Source: Gemmatimonadota bacterium
GTDB taxonomy: Bacteria > Gemmatimonadota > Gemmatimonadetes > Gemmatimonadales > GWC2-71-9
DNA: 64,000 nucleotides
Direction: 5' to 3'
Assembly: GCA_003220935.1 (NCBI GenBank)
Contig: QHTT01000096.1
Span: 1-64,000 of the forward strand
In this document: piece by piece, positions 1 to 7,243 of the stretch
Layout: the number at the start of each line of letters is the position of its first letter
Position numbering within the stretch: position 1 is the stretch's first letter
Notes under the pieces: model-generated
The model's database searches: none
What the model was told of the DNA's origin: nothing
What the model saw: only the letters and a program-made list of their open reading frames with translations
Program-made: the position numbers and the translations under genes

Positions 1-515
1 AGCTCCATCGGCCCGCCCCTCACCTCGCGATCGGACAGGAGCTCGCCGTTCAAGAACGGCATCACCAGGTAGATCAGGCCGTCCTCGGATTCGCCGAGCC
101 GCAGGATGCGGCACACGTTGGCGTGGTCGAGCCGCATGGCGAGACCCGCCTCGCGACGCAGCCGTTCGACCGAGCTCCGGTCCGTCGCGAGCTTGGGCGA
201 GAGCACCTTGATGGCCACCTCGTCGCCGCTCGCGACCTCGCGTGCGAGATACACGTACGACATCCCGCCCTCGCCCAGCTTCTTCGTGACCTGGTAGCGC
301 GCGTCGAGGGTCTGCCCCGACAAGGTCGCGGCGCGATCGAGGCCGGGGCCCCGGCGGGGACCGGGCGGGGTGCGGACGGCGGTGGCCCCGCCTCCAGACG
401 GCGTAGCCAGGGGCGCCTTCGATTGCGCCTCGACGAGCATGTTGCCGTCGCGCGGGCAGAAGCGCGCGGTCGCCGGATAGACCGCGCCGCACTTGGGACA
501 GCGGCGTTCGCTCAT
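1..515 (-). CDS. Ser/Thr protein kinase with N-terminal zinc ribbon (partial, cut by left edge)
   Basis: Only the first ~171 residues are present. The ATG at 515-513 overlaps the TGA of the upstream GGDEF gene as ATGA, so translation is probably coupled. Residues 6-24 form a short zinc-ribbon-like motif (CPKCG, then FCPRDG). A Pro/Gly/Ala linker follows to about residue 62. The kinase N lobe then begins, with glycine loop LGEGGMSYVY (80-89) and the ATP-anchoring lysine in VAIK (K103). The DARYQVTKKLGEGG entry is typical of PknB-like Hanks kinases. The catalytic loop, activation segment and any C-terminal sensor lie outside the window. Position after a diguanylate-cyclase response regulator suggests a signalling role; the substrate is unknown. 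Confidence 0.88.
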   Translation of the reverse strand, partial: MSERRCPKCGAVYPATARFCPRDGNMLVEAQSKAPLATPSGGGATAVRTPPGPRRGPGLDRAATLSGQTLDARYQVTKKLGEGGMSYVYLAREVASGDEVAIKVLSPKLATDRSSVERLRREAGLAMRLDHANVCRILRLGESEDGLIYLVMPFLNGELLSDREVRGGPME

Positions 516-1951
516 TGCCGCACCAAGTTGCGGCCTTCGTTCTTCGCGCGATAGAGGGCCTGGTCAGCGAGGGCGACGAAGCTGTCGGCGCCCGTCACCC
601 GGTCGTCGGGGAACGAGGCGAGCCCGATCGAGACCGTGAGGTTGAGCGGATCCTCGCCGGGATCGGCGAAATCGTGGTGCATCATGCGGCGCCGCAGCCG
701 CTCCGCGAAGATGGCCGCCCCATGGAGCGCCGTCTCCGGCATCACCACGACGAACTCCTCGCCGCCATAGCGCGCCACGAGATCCACCGACCGCGCTTCG
801 CGTCGCAGGATTTCGCCGACTTGCCGCAGCACCGAGTCCCCCGCGATGTGGCCGCGGGTGTCGTTCACCAGCTTGAAACGGTCGATGTCCGCGAGCAGGA
901 TCGTGACCGCCAAGTTGTACCGGCCGGCGCGGTCGAGCTCCTGCCCCAGCTCCTCGGACAGCGCGCGGCGATTGAGGCAGCCGGTGAGGGCGTCGGTCGC
1001 GGCGAGCTTCTCCAGCCGCTTCTTGTCGGATACCGCGGTCTCGAAGTCGTAGGCCTTCTCGATCGCCGCCACGGCCGTGCGGATCACCGTCTCGGCGAAC
1101 TGGGCGTCGGCGCGGGTGAGCGGCGGGTCCTCGCCCGTGGTGCGGAGAAAGAACACGCCCACCTGCTGGTCCTTCATGGAAAAGGGCAGCGCGACCGCGG
1201 AGCGCGTCGGGACGGTGATCCGCTCGCGCTCCCAGCGCACGCGCTCCTCTGCGTACAGCGGGTCGGCGGCGACGTCCTCCACCAGCACCGCCCGACCGGT
1301 CGTGAGCGCGCGCTGGATCTCGGGGTAGCGGGCGAGCTCGATCTGTAAGTTGCGCAGCATCGGGTTCTCGTACGCCGCCACCACGACGCCGAGCTGGTCG
1401 CCCGCCTTCGCGAGCACCATCGAGCACTTGGAGATCTGAAGCACGCGGGCGACCCGTCGCACGAGGATGTGGTAGATCTCGTCCGGCTTGAGCGAGTCGG
1501 TGACCTCGTGCAGGATATCGACGATGGCCGCCCGGCTCTGGGCCTCGTCCCGCGCGCGCGACAGCTCCTGCGCGGTGCGGATGTGCGCTTTGACGCGAGC
1601 GAGCAGCTCGCGCACCCGGAAGGGCTTGGCGATGAAATCAGCAGCGCCGAGGCCGAGCGACTTGACCGTCGCCTCCTCGGGCGGCATCGACGAGATCATC
1701 AGGACCGGGAGGTCGCGGAACCGCTCGTCGGCCTTCATCTTGGCCAAGAGCTGCAGCCCGTCCACCTTGGGCATCATGATGTCCAGCAGCAGCAGGTGGG
1801 GACGCTCCTCCTCGAGCTTCCCCATGAGCCCCTCGCCGCCGGGTGCGACGCTGACCTCGTAGCCGTTCTCCTTGAGGATCCACGTCAGGGTGCGCACCAG
1901 CGACTGGTCGTCGTCGGCGACGAGGATCTTGGCCGCGGCCATGTCGGGCAT
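512..1951 (-). CDS. Response regulator with GAF and GGDEF domains (probable diguanylate cyclase)
   Basis: 479 residues in three parts. The receiver domain (~8-125) has the acidic DDD cluster at 13-15, phospho-acceptor D57 (LLLLDIMMPKVDG) and conserved K109. A GAF-like sensor spans ~140-300. The GGDEF domain (~315-478) has an intact GGEEF signature at 396-400 and an RSVD product-inhibition I-site at 387-390, five residues upstream as usual. It should convert two GTP to cyclic di-GMP with feedback control, probably gated by phosphorylation of the receiver. The partner kinase is not obvious. It follows the dehydratase gene by 4 nt and overlaps the downstream kinase gene, so all are likely co-transcribed from gyrA. 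M4 is an alternative start. Confidence 0.92.
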   Translation of the reverse strand: MPDMAAAKILVADDDQSLVRTLTWILKENGYEVSVAPGGEGLMGKLEEERPHLLLLDIMMPKVDGLQLLAKMKADERFRDLPVLMISSMPPEEATVKSLGLGAADFIAKPFRVRELLARVKAHIRTAQELSRARDEAQSRAAIVDILHEVTDSLKPDEIYHILVRRVARVLQISKCSMVLAKAGDQLGVVVAAYENPMLRNLQIELARYPEIQRALTTGRAVLVEDVAADPLYAEERVRWERERITVPTRSAVALPFSMKDQQVGVFFLRTTGEDPPLTRADAQFAETVIRTAVAAIEKAYDFETAVSDKKRLEKLAATDALTGCLNRRALSEELGQELDRAGRYNLAVTILLADIDRFKLVNDTRGHIAGDSVLRQVGEILRREARSVDLVARYGGEEFVVVMPETALHGAAIFAERLRRRMMHHDFADPGEDPLNLTVSIGLASFPDDRVTGADSFVALADQALYRAKNEGRNLVRQ

Positions 1952-1955
1952 CTGC

Positions 1956-2885
1956 TCAGTCCTCGAGGAGCGCGGGATCGACGTTGCCGCCGCTCACCAC
2001 AAGCACGGTGGGCGGCACCGGCGGGACGGCCCCGGACCGCAGCGCCGCGGTGGTCGCCGCCCCGGAGGGCTCGACCGCGAGGTGGCACTGGCGCCATAGA
2101 AAATGCACGGCCTCGCGCAGCGTGTCATCTTCCACGAGGACGACGCCCGCCAGCCGATCGCGATGGCGCGCGAGGTGAGCGAAGGGAATGTCCCCGACGG
2201 TGAGCGTGATCAACCCGTCGGCGAGGCTCGCCGTGCGCTCGAGCCGCACCGGCTTCCCGGCCGCGAGCGAGCGGGCGAGCTTCGGTGCGCCCGCCGGCTC
2301 GACGCCCCACACGCGCGCCGCGCTGTCCGCCGCCGCCAGCCCGACCACGACTCCCGAGATCAGCCCGCCTCCGCCGACCGGCACCACGACCGTCTGGACC
2401 TCGGGCAGCTGCGCGGCGATCTCGAGCCCCACGGTCGCCTGCCCGGCGACGATGTCCGGATGGTCGAACGGCGGCACCACGGCGAGCCCTTCGCGCGTGG
2501 CGATCTCCTCAGCCTTCACCTGCCGGTCCTGCGACGTGCGACCGGCGACCACGACCTCACCACCCCACTTCCTCACGCCTGCCACCTTGACCGCGGGCGC
2601 GGTCTCGGGCATCACGACGACCGAGCGGATCCCCAGCAGCTGGGCCGCGTACGCGACCGCCTGGCCGTGATTGCCGCTCGAGTAGGTGATCACGCCCTTG
2701 CTCCTTGCGGCTTGCGGTAGACGGCTGATCGCGTTGTAAGCGCCTCGGATCTTGAACGCGCCCATCGGCTGGAGGTTCTCGAGCTTCAAATAAGCGTCGA
2801 GCGGCTCCACGTAGCGGAGCGGCGTCCGCACGGCGACACCGCGCAGCCGCTCAGCCGCCTCGCGGACGTCCTGGGCGGTGACCAC
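1956..2885 (-). CDS. Threonine ammonia-lyase / serine racemase-like PLP enzyme
   Basis: 309 residues, fold-type II PLP enzyme. The Schiff-base lysine is K45 in GAFKIRGAY, the asparagine loop SSGNHGQ is at 69-75, and the phosphate-binding GGGGL loop lies near 174. It lacks the C-terminal ACT domain of biosynthetic IlvA. That fits a catabolic TdcB-type threonine dehydratase (L-threonine to 2-oxobutyrate plus ammonia) or a serine racemase; the sequence alone does not decide. The start is GTG at 2885, 3 nt after the gyrA stop. Placement within a gyrA-led operon is unusual but says little about function. Confidence 0.85.
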   Translation of the reverse strand: MVTAQDVREAAERLRGVAVRTPLRYVEPLDAYLKLENLQPMGAFKIRGAYNAISRLPQAARSKGVITYSSGNHGQAVAYAAQLLGIRSVVVMPETAPAVKVAGVRKWGGEVVVAGRTSQDRQVKAEEIATREGLAVVPPFDHPDIVAGQATVGLEIAAQLPEVQTVVVPVGGGGLISGVVVGLAAADSAARVWGVEPAGAPKLARSLAAGKPVRLERTASLADGLITLTVGDIPFAHLARHRDRLAGVVLVEDDTLREAVHFLWRQCHLAVEPSGAATTAALRSGAVPPVPPTVLVVSGGNVDPALLED

Positions 2886-2887
2886 GC

Positions 2888-5062
2888 CTATGCCCGCTTC
2901 TTCTTCTTGCTCGGACTCTTCTTGCTCGGACTCTTCTTGCTGGGACTCCGACGTGCGGCCTTCGGCGCCGCGGCCTTGGGCGCCGGCGTGTCTGCGTCAG
3001 CGTCGCCGCCCTCGCCGTTCTCGGCTTCGTCCTCCTTCACGACGCGAGCGACATCGACCACGAGATCGCCCGGCGTCAGGTTCATGACCTTGACGCCCTG
3101 GGTGTTGCGGCCCGAGATCCGGATCCCCTCGACCGGTACACGGATCATGATCCCCTTTTTGGTGATCATCATGAGCTCGTCGTCGGGCAGCACTTCCTTG
3201 AGCGCCACGATGTCGCCGGTCTTGTCGGACCGCTTGAGGGTGATGATACCGCGCCCGCCACGGTGCTGCACGCGGTATTCGTCGAGCTCGGAGCGCTTGC
3301 CCATGCCCTTCTCGGTGACCGTGAGCAGCGTCGACTTGCGGCGCACCACGACCATATCGATCACGTGGTCCTTTTTGTCGAGCTCGATCCCCTTCACGCC
3401 GGTTGCGGTGCGGCCCATGTCGCGCACGTCCTTCTCGTGGAAGCGGATGCTCATACCTTGCCGGGTCGCGAGCACGATGTCGTTTCGTCCGTCGGTCACC
3501 TGCACGTCGATCAGCTCGTCGCCCTTCTCAATGTTGATGGCCCGGATCCCCACGGAGCGCGGATTGCCGAATTCCGAAAGCCGCGTCTTCTTCACCACGC
3601 CGTTCTTGGTCGCGAACAGGAGGTACTGGTCTTCCGAGAACTCGCGCACCGGTACGAGCGCGGCGAGCCGTTCGTCCGGCCTCATCGCGACACACGAGAT
3701 GATTGGCTTGCCGCGCGCGGCGCGGGCGGCCTGCGGAATCTCGTGCACCTTGAGCCAGTAGCACTGGCCCTGCTGGGTGAAGAACATCACGTAATCGTGG
3801 GTCGACGCGATGAACAGGTGCTCCACCCAGTCGTCTTCCTTGGTGTGGGCGGAGATCACCCCCTTGCCGCCGCGCCGCTGGCGCCGGTACGCCGACACGG
3901 GGAGCCGCTTGATGTAGCCCGCGTGGGATACCGTGATCACCATGTCTTCCTCGGCGATCAGGTCCTCGATCGAGAACTCCCCCTGGTCGGCGACGATCTC
4001 GGTGCGGCGCTGGTCGCCGAAGCCCGCAGCCACCTCGGTCAGCTCTTCCTTCAGGATCTTCATGCGGCGCGGCTTGGAGGCGAGGATCTCCTTGCATTCC
4101 TTGATGAACTTGCGGACCTCCTTCAGCTCGTCCTCGAGCTTGGTGATCTCGAGGGCGGTGAGCCGGGCCAGCCGCATATTGAGGATCTCGGCCGACTGCT
4201 TCTCGGACAGCTTGAAGCGCTTGCGCAAGCTGGCGTCCGCGGTCGGCGTGTCCTTGGACTTGCGGATGATTTTCACCACCTCGTCGATGTTGTCGACGGC
4301 GATCTTGAGGCCTTCGAGAATGTGCTCGCGGTCCTGCGCGCGCTTCAGCTCGAAGTCGGTGCGACGGACGATGACCGTGTGGCGATGCTCGATGAAGTGC
4401 TCGAGCAGCTCCTTCAGGGTCATCTCCTTGGGCGCGCCGTCGACCAGAGCGAGCATGATCGCGCCGAAGGTCGTCTGCATCTGGGTGTGCTTGTAGAGCT
4501 GGTTCAGCACCACCGCGGGGACGGCGTCGCGCTTCAGATCGATGACGATCCGCATCCCCTCGCGGTCGGAGTAGTCCTGGATGTCAGCGATCCCGTCGAG
4601 CTTCTTGTCGTTGGCGAGCTGGGCGATCTGCGCGATGAGGTTCGCCTTGTTCACCTGATAGGGGATCTCGCTCACGACGATCTGCTGCTTGCCGGTGGAT
4701 TCTTTCTCTTCCACCACGGCGCGCGCCCGCAGCACGATCCGGCCGCGGCCCTTCTCGTAGCACTCCTTGATGCCTTCGCGACCGTACACGATCGCGCCGG
4801 TCGGGAAGTCCGGGCCCTTGATGAACTTCCTGAGATCCTTGATGGACGCGTCCGGGTGGTCCACCAGATGATTGATCGCTTCGACCGTCTCGGCGAGGTT
4901 GTGCGGCGGAATGTTCGTCGCCATGCCGACCGCGATGCCGGCCGCCCCGTTGATGATCAGATTCGGCAGCTTCGCCGGCAGCACCGTGGGCTCCTGCAGC
5001 CGCTCGTCGAAGTTCGGGATGAAATCGACGGTGTTCTTGTCGATGTCCTCCAGCATCGTCAT
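2888..5062 (-). CDS. gyrA: DNA gyrase subunit A, main C-terminal fragment (gyrA disrupted)
   Basis: 724 residues covering most of GyrA after the catalytic tyrosine. It contains the [15 protein letters not shown] and [14 protein letters not shown] blocks, the long coiled-coil region and the beta-pinwheel C-terminal domain. The GyrA-box QRRGGKG identifies gyrase rather than topoisomerase IV ParC. The C-terminus is a lysine-rich tail with three SPSKK repeats (15-nt tandem, about 2899-2943). The apparent ATG at 5062 is not a natural start: it lies at a join where the reading frame shifts from the N-terminal fragment (5059-5364) and about 35-45 residues expected for the family are absent. See the linked fragment and finding. 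Confidence 0.93.
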   Translation of the reverse strand: MTMLEDIDKNTVDFIPNFDERLQEPTVLPAKLPNLIINGAAGIAVGMATNIPPHNLAETVEAINHLVDHPDASIKDLRKFIKGPDFPTGAIVYGREGIKECYEKGRGRIVLRARAVVEEKESTGKQQIVVSEIPYQVNKANLIAQIAQLANDKKLDGIADIQDYSDREGMRIVIDLKRDAVPAVVLNQLYKHTQMQTTFGAIMLALVDGAPKEMTLKELLEHFIEHRHTVIVRRTDFELKRAQDREHILEGLKIAVDNIDEVVKIIRKSKDTPTADASLRKRFKLSEKQSAEILNMRLARLTALEITKLEDELKEVRKFIKECKEILASKPRRMKILKEELTEVAAGFGDQRRTEIVADQGEFSIEDLIAEEDMVITVSHAGYIKRLPVSAYRRQRRGGKGVISAHTKEDDWVEHLFIASTHDYVMFFTQQGQCYWLKVHEIPQAARAARGKPIISCVAMRPDERLAALVPVREFSEDQYLLFATKNGVVKKTRLSEFGNPRSVGIRAINIEKGDELIDVQVTDGRNDIVLATRQGMSIRFHEKDVRDMGRTATGVKGIELDKKDHVIDMVVVRRKSTLLTVTEKGMGKRSELDEYRVQHRGGRGIITLKRSDKTGDIVALKEVLPDDELMMITKKGIMIRVPVEGIRISGRNTQGVKVMNLTPGDLVVDVARVVKEDEAENGEGGDADADTPAPKAAAPKAARRSPSKKSPSKKSPSKKKKRA

Positions 5063-5364
5063 CGCGACGCGAAGTCCTGCACCATGCGCACCAGCGCGTC
5101 GTACACCGCGATGTCGCCGTGCGGGTGGTACTTGCCCAGCACGTCGCCGACGACGGTGGCGCTCTTCTTGTAGGGTCGGCCCGGTACGAGGCCGAGCTCG
5201 TGCATCGCGTACAGGATGCGGCGGTGCACGGGCTTCAAGCCGTCGCGCACATCGGGCAGCGCGCGCTGCACGATCACGCTCATCGAGTAGTCGAGGAACG
5301 ACTCCTTCATCTCGTCTTCGATGAGGCGCGGCAGGATACGTTCGCGGGCGTTGGGTGCGGTCAT
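5059..5364 (-). CDS. gyrA: DNA gyrase subunit A, N-terminal fragment (gyrA disrupted)
   Basis: 101 residues matching the GyrA start: [21 protein letters not shown] (20 of them: [20 protein letters not shown]), [11 protein letters not shown] and [21 protein letters not shown], the quinolone-resistance-region segment. The reading frame stops right after DFASR. The family continues here with YPLVDGQGNFGS and then RYTE, which carries the catalytic tyrosine equivalent to E. coli Tyr122. None of that is present in any frame, and the protein resumes in another frame at [11 protein letters not shown]. So this is a deletion plus frameshift, not a simple base error. The start ATG at 5364 is preceded by a tandem repeat rather than a clear Shine-Dalgarno. 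Confidence 0.92.
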   Translation of the reverse strand: MTAPNARERILPRLIEDEMKESFLDYSMSVIVQRALPDVRDGLKPVHRRILYAMHELGLVPGRPYKKSATVVGDVLGKYHPHGDIAVYDALVRMVQDFASR

Positions 5365-5370
5365 GAAAGG

Positions 5371-5402
5371 CAGGGGTCGGGTGTCAGGGGTCGGGTGTCA
5401 GG
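5371..5402. repeat. 14-nt tandem array in gyrA 5' leader
   Basis: Unit CAGGGGTCGGGTGT occurs twice in a row, followed by CAGG. It ends 6 nt before the gyrA start codon, on the gyrA template side, so it occupies the position where a ribosome binding site would be. No inverted partner array was seen nearby. Confidence 0.75.
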
Positions 5403-5522
5403 AGACCGCGTAAACACGGGCTAAGTTGCCAAAAAATAATCACTTAGACATGGAAAGGCAACGCAAGGCGCTGTCCCCACGGCGCCGCCGTTGACGCCCG
5501 GTTGAGGGCTGCCACGCATCGT

Positions 5523-5634
5523 GTTCCCACGCTAAAGCCTGGGCTCGGCCGGCATGGTGCTGAAGCACACCGAGCGAAGCGAATCCGTGGAGCGACTGTC
5601 CTTCAGGACAGTGCCCGCCGAGCCCATCTTTAGG
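5523..5634. repeat. REP-like inverted repeat, left flank of RAYT
   Basis: Left arm GTTCCCACGCTAAAGCCTGG followed by GCTCGGCC (5523-5550); right arm GCCGAGCCCATCTTTAGG (5617-5634). An extra small hairpin, ACTGTCCT/AGGACAGT, sits inside (5595-5612). The left arm is a near copy of the sequence at 6095-6122 on the other side of the transposase gene. Confidence 0.75.
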
Positions 5635-5668
5635 ATCAGAATAACCGGACAGCTCGCTAAGGGTCCCC

Positions 5669-6079
5669 GTGTCCCCGCACCAGCTCTACGTCCACCTCGC
5701 CTGGACTACCCGCGATCGCCGGCCGATGATCGATCGTCCCACGCGCGATTTCTTGGAGCAGTACTTTCGTCGAACGGCCGCACGGGAGCGCGCTGACGTC
5801 GTTACGCTTGCCATTCTCCGCACGCACGTCCACATGCTGCTCCGCACCGTCCCCCGCATCGACCTGCCACGACTGGTTCAATACTTCAAGGGTGGGAGTA
5901 GCTATGCCGCGAGCCGTCTCCCTGGGAATGTCCTCGGATTGCGTTGGGCACCGGAATACTCTGCTACGACCGTAGGACCAAAACAGCTCGCCGATGTGAT
6001 TCGGTACATCGAGGAACAGGGCAAGCGCCATCCAGGAGGGGCGGTTGAGGATAGCGTCCGCGACGCCGGACGGATTTGA
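5669..6079 (+). CDS. REP-associated tyrosine transposase (RAYT, IS200/Y1 family)
   Basis: 136 residues, GTG start. The Y1 HUH endonuclease motif is H53-V-H55 in RTHVHMLL, and the candidate nucleophile is Y113 in ADVIRYIEEQGKRH. The opening YVHLAWTTRDRRPMI is the typical RAYT N-terminus. RAYTs are single-copy domesticated relatives of IS200/IS605 transposases that act on REP palindromes. Here the gene is flanked on both sides by related REP-like inverted repeats (5523-5634 and 6093-6164), which fits a complete RAYT/REP unit. Length and motifs are intact, so it is plausibly active. Confidence 0.9.
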   Translation: MSPHQLYVHLAWTTRDRRPMIDRPTRDFLEQYFRRTAARERADVVTLAILRTHVHMLLRTVPRIDLPRLVQYFKGGSSYAASRLPGNVLGLRWAPEYSATTVGPKQLADVIRYIEEQGKRHPGGAVEDSVRDAGRI

Positions 6080-6092
6080 TACGCGTCTCAAT

Positions 6093-6164
6093 GTGTTCCC
6101 AGGCTGAAGCCTGGGCTCGGCCATCACTGTCCTTAAGGAGTGCTTCGCCGAGCCCACCCTTCAG
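6093..6164. repeat. REP-like inverted repeat, right flank of RAYT
   Basis: Arm one is GTTCCCAGGCTGAAGCCTGG plus GCTCGGCC (6095-6122); arm two is GCCGAGCCCACCCTTCAG (6147-6164). Within arm one, CCCAGGCT-GA-AGCCTGGG is itself a perfect palindrome (6098-6115). Compared with the left flank, the central spacer is shorter. Confidence 0.78.
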
Positions 6165-6192
6165 GGGGGGACCACAACGAGGGTGACCGACC

Positions 6193-7239
6193 TCACTGCG
6201 CCACCTCCACGACGATTTTCCCCATCTGCTCCCCTTGGTCCAACCGCTCGAACGCCGCGCGGACCTGCTCGAGGGGAAACACGCGATCAACAATCGGCCG
6301 CAGCTCGCCGCTGCCCAACAGCCGCACGATCTCGCGGTATTCTGCGTCGTTCCCCATCGTCGAACCCAGGACGCTCCAGTGATACCAGAAGAGCCGCCGG
6401 AGGTCGATCGCGACCTTGGGGCCGGTCGTGGCACCGCAGCTCACCAGTCGGCCGCCGCGACCGAGCGACCGCAGCGACTCCTCCCACGTCGCCTCTCCGA
6501 CGCTCTCGATCACTACGTCCGCACCTCGCTTGCCCGTCAGCGCGCGGACTTCCTGCGACACCTTTTGGGTGCGGTGATTGAGCGTCACGTCAGCGCCGAG
6601 CTGCCGTGCCGCCGCGAGCTTTGCCTCACTCGAGCTGGTGACAATCACCCGCGCTCCGCGCAGCTTGGCGATACGCAGCGCGGCGAGCGCCACGCCCCCT
6701 CCGATCCCCCAGATGAGCGCCGTCTCGCCCTGCTTGAGCTGCGCTCGCGTCACGACCATGCGCCAGGCCGTCAGCGTCACGAGCGAGAACGCGGCGGCTT
6801 CGGCCCAGCTGAGCGGCGGCGTCACTGTCGGGATGATGGCGAGATTCTGCTCGGGGAGGACGATCGACTCGCACAGCGTCCCCGCGACGTGCTCGCCGAG
6901 CAGACGGTAGTTCACACACAGCGAATGCTCGCCGGCCCGGCAGTACTCGCAGGTGTAATCGGAGACGCCGGGGTTGATCATGACGCGGTCGCCAGGCTTG
7001 ACGGAGCGGACGTCCGCGCCGACGGCGTCGACCACTCCCGCCCCGTCCGCGCCCAGGATGTGGGGGAAGCGGTGCTCCACCGGCAGGCCGCGCACGACGT
7101 GGAGGTCCAGGTGGTTCAGCGCCGCGGCGCGGATCGCGATGCGCACGTCACGGGGGCCCAGCGGCTCCGAGGGGAGGGGGACATCGGCAAGCTGCAGGCG
7201 ATCGAGGCCGCCGGTCGCGCGGATAACGCAAGCGCGCAT
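6193..7239 (-). CDS. Medium-chain zinc-type alcohol dehydrogenase / quinone oxidoreductase
   Basis: 348 residues of the MDR superfamily. The N-terminal GroES-like domain has LGADGAGVVDAVGADV, and a Cys-rich lobe (CEYCRAGEHSLC) retains part of the structural zinc site. The usual catalytic-zinc cysteine is replaced in ALNHLDLHVVRG. That points to a quinone-oxidoreductase-like or atypical dehydrogenase rather than a classical zinc alcohol dehydrogenase. The Rossmann NAD(P) loop is WGIGGGVALAAL. It begins 4 nt after the stop of the upstream Ig-like/propeller gene and is probably co-transcribed with it. Substrate unknown. Confidence 0.85.
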   Translation of the reverse strand: MRACVIRATGGLDRLQLADVPLPSEPLGPRDVRIAIRAAALNHLDLHVVRGLPVEHRFPHILGADGAGVVDAVGADVRSVKPGDRVMINPGVSDYTCEYCRAGEHSLCVNYRLLGEHVAGTLCESIVLPEQNLAIIPTVTPPLSWAEAAAFSLVTLTAWRMVVTRAQLKQGETALIWGIGGGVALAALRIAKLRGARVIVTSSSEAKLAAARQLGADVTLNHRTQKVSQEVRALTGKRGADVVIESVGEATWEESLRSLGRGGRLVSCGATTGPKVAIDLRRLFWYHWSVLGSTMGNDAEYREIVRLLGSGELRPIVDRVFPLEQVRAAFERLDQGEQMGKIVVEVAQ

Positions 7240-7243
7240 CGGC

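Larger units (their letters stand above)
5365..5668. other. Intergenic region upstream of gyrA and the RAYT gene
   Basis: Non-coding stretch of ~304 nt. It holds a two-and-a-bit-copy 14-nt tandem array next to gyrA (5371-5402), an AT-rich patch around 5428-5450 that is the likeliest place for the gyrA promoter (no convincing -35/-10 pair could be assigned), and the left REP-like structure (5523-5634) of the RAYT element. Confidence 0.6.

Noticed and set aside
2899-2943. 15-nt tandem repeat at the gyrA 3' end
   Set aside because: It encodes the SPSKK tail of GyrA, a protein-level low-complexity tail; not counted with the intergenic array family.
3263-5173. Long plus-strand open frame (636 codons) opposite gyrA
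   Set aside because: Antisense shadow of the gyrA coding sequence in GC-rich DNA; His/Leu/Asp-rich translation with no domain, while the minus strand is unmistakable GyrA.
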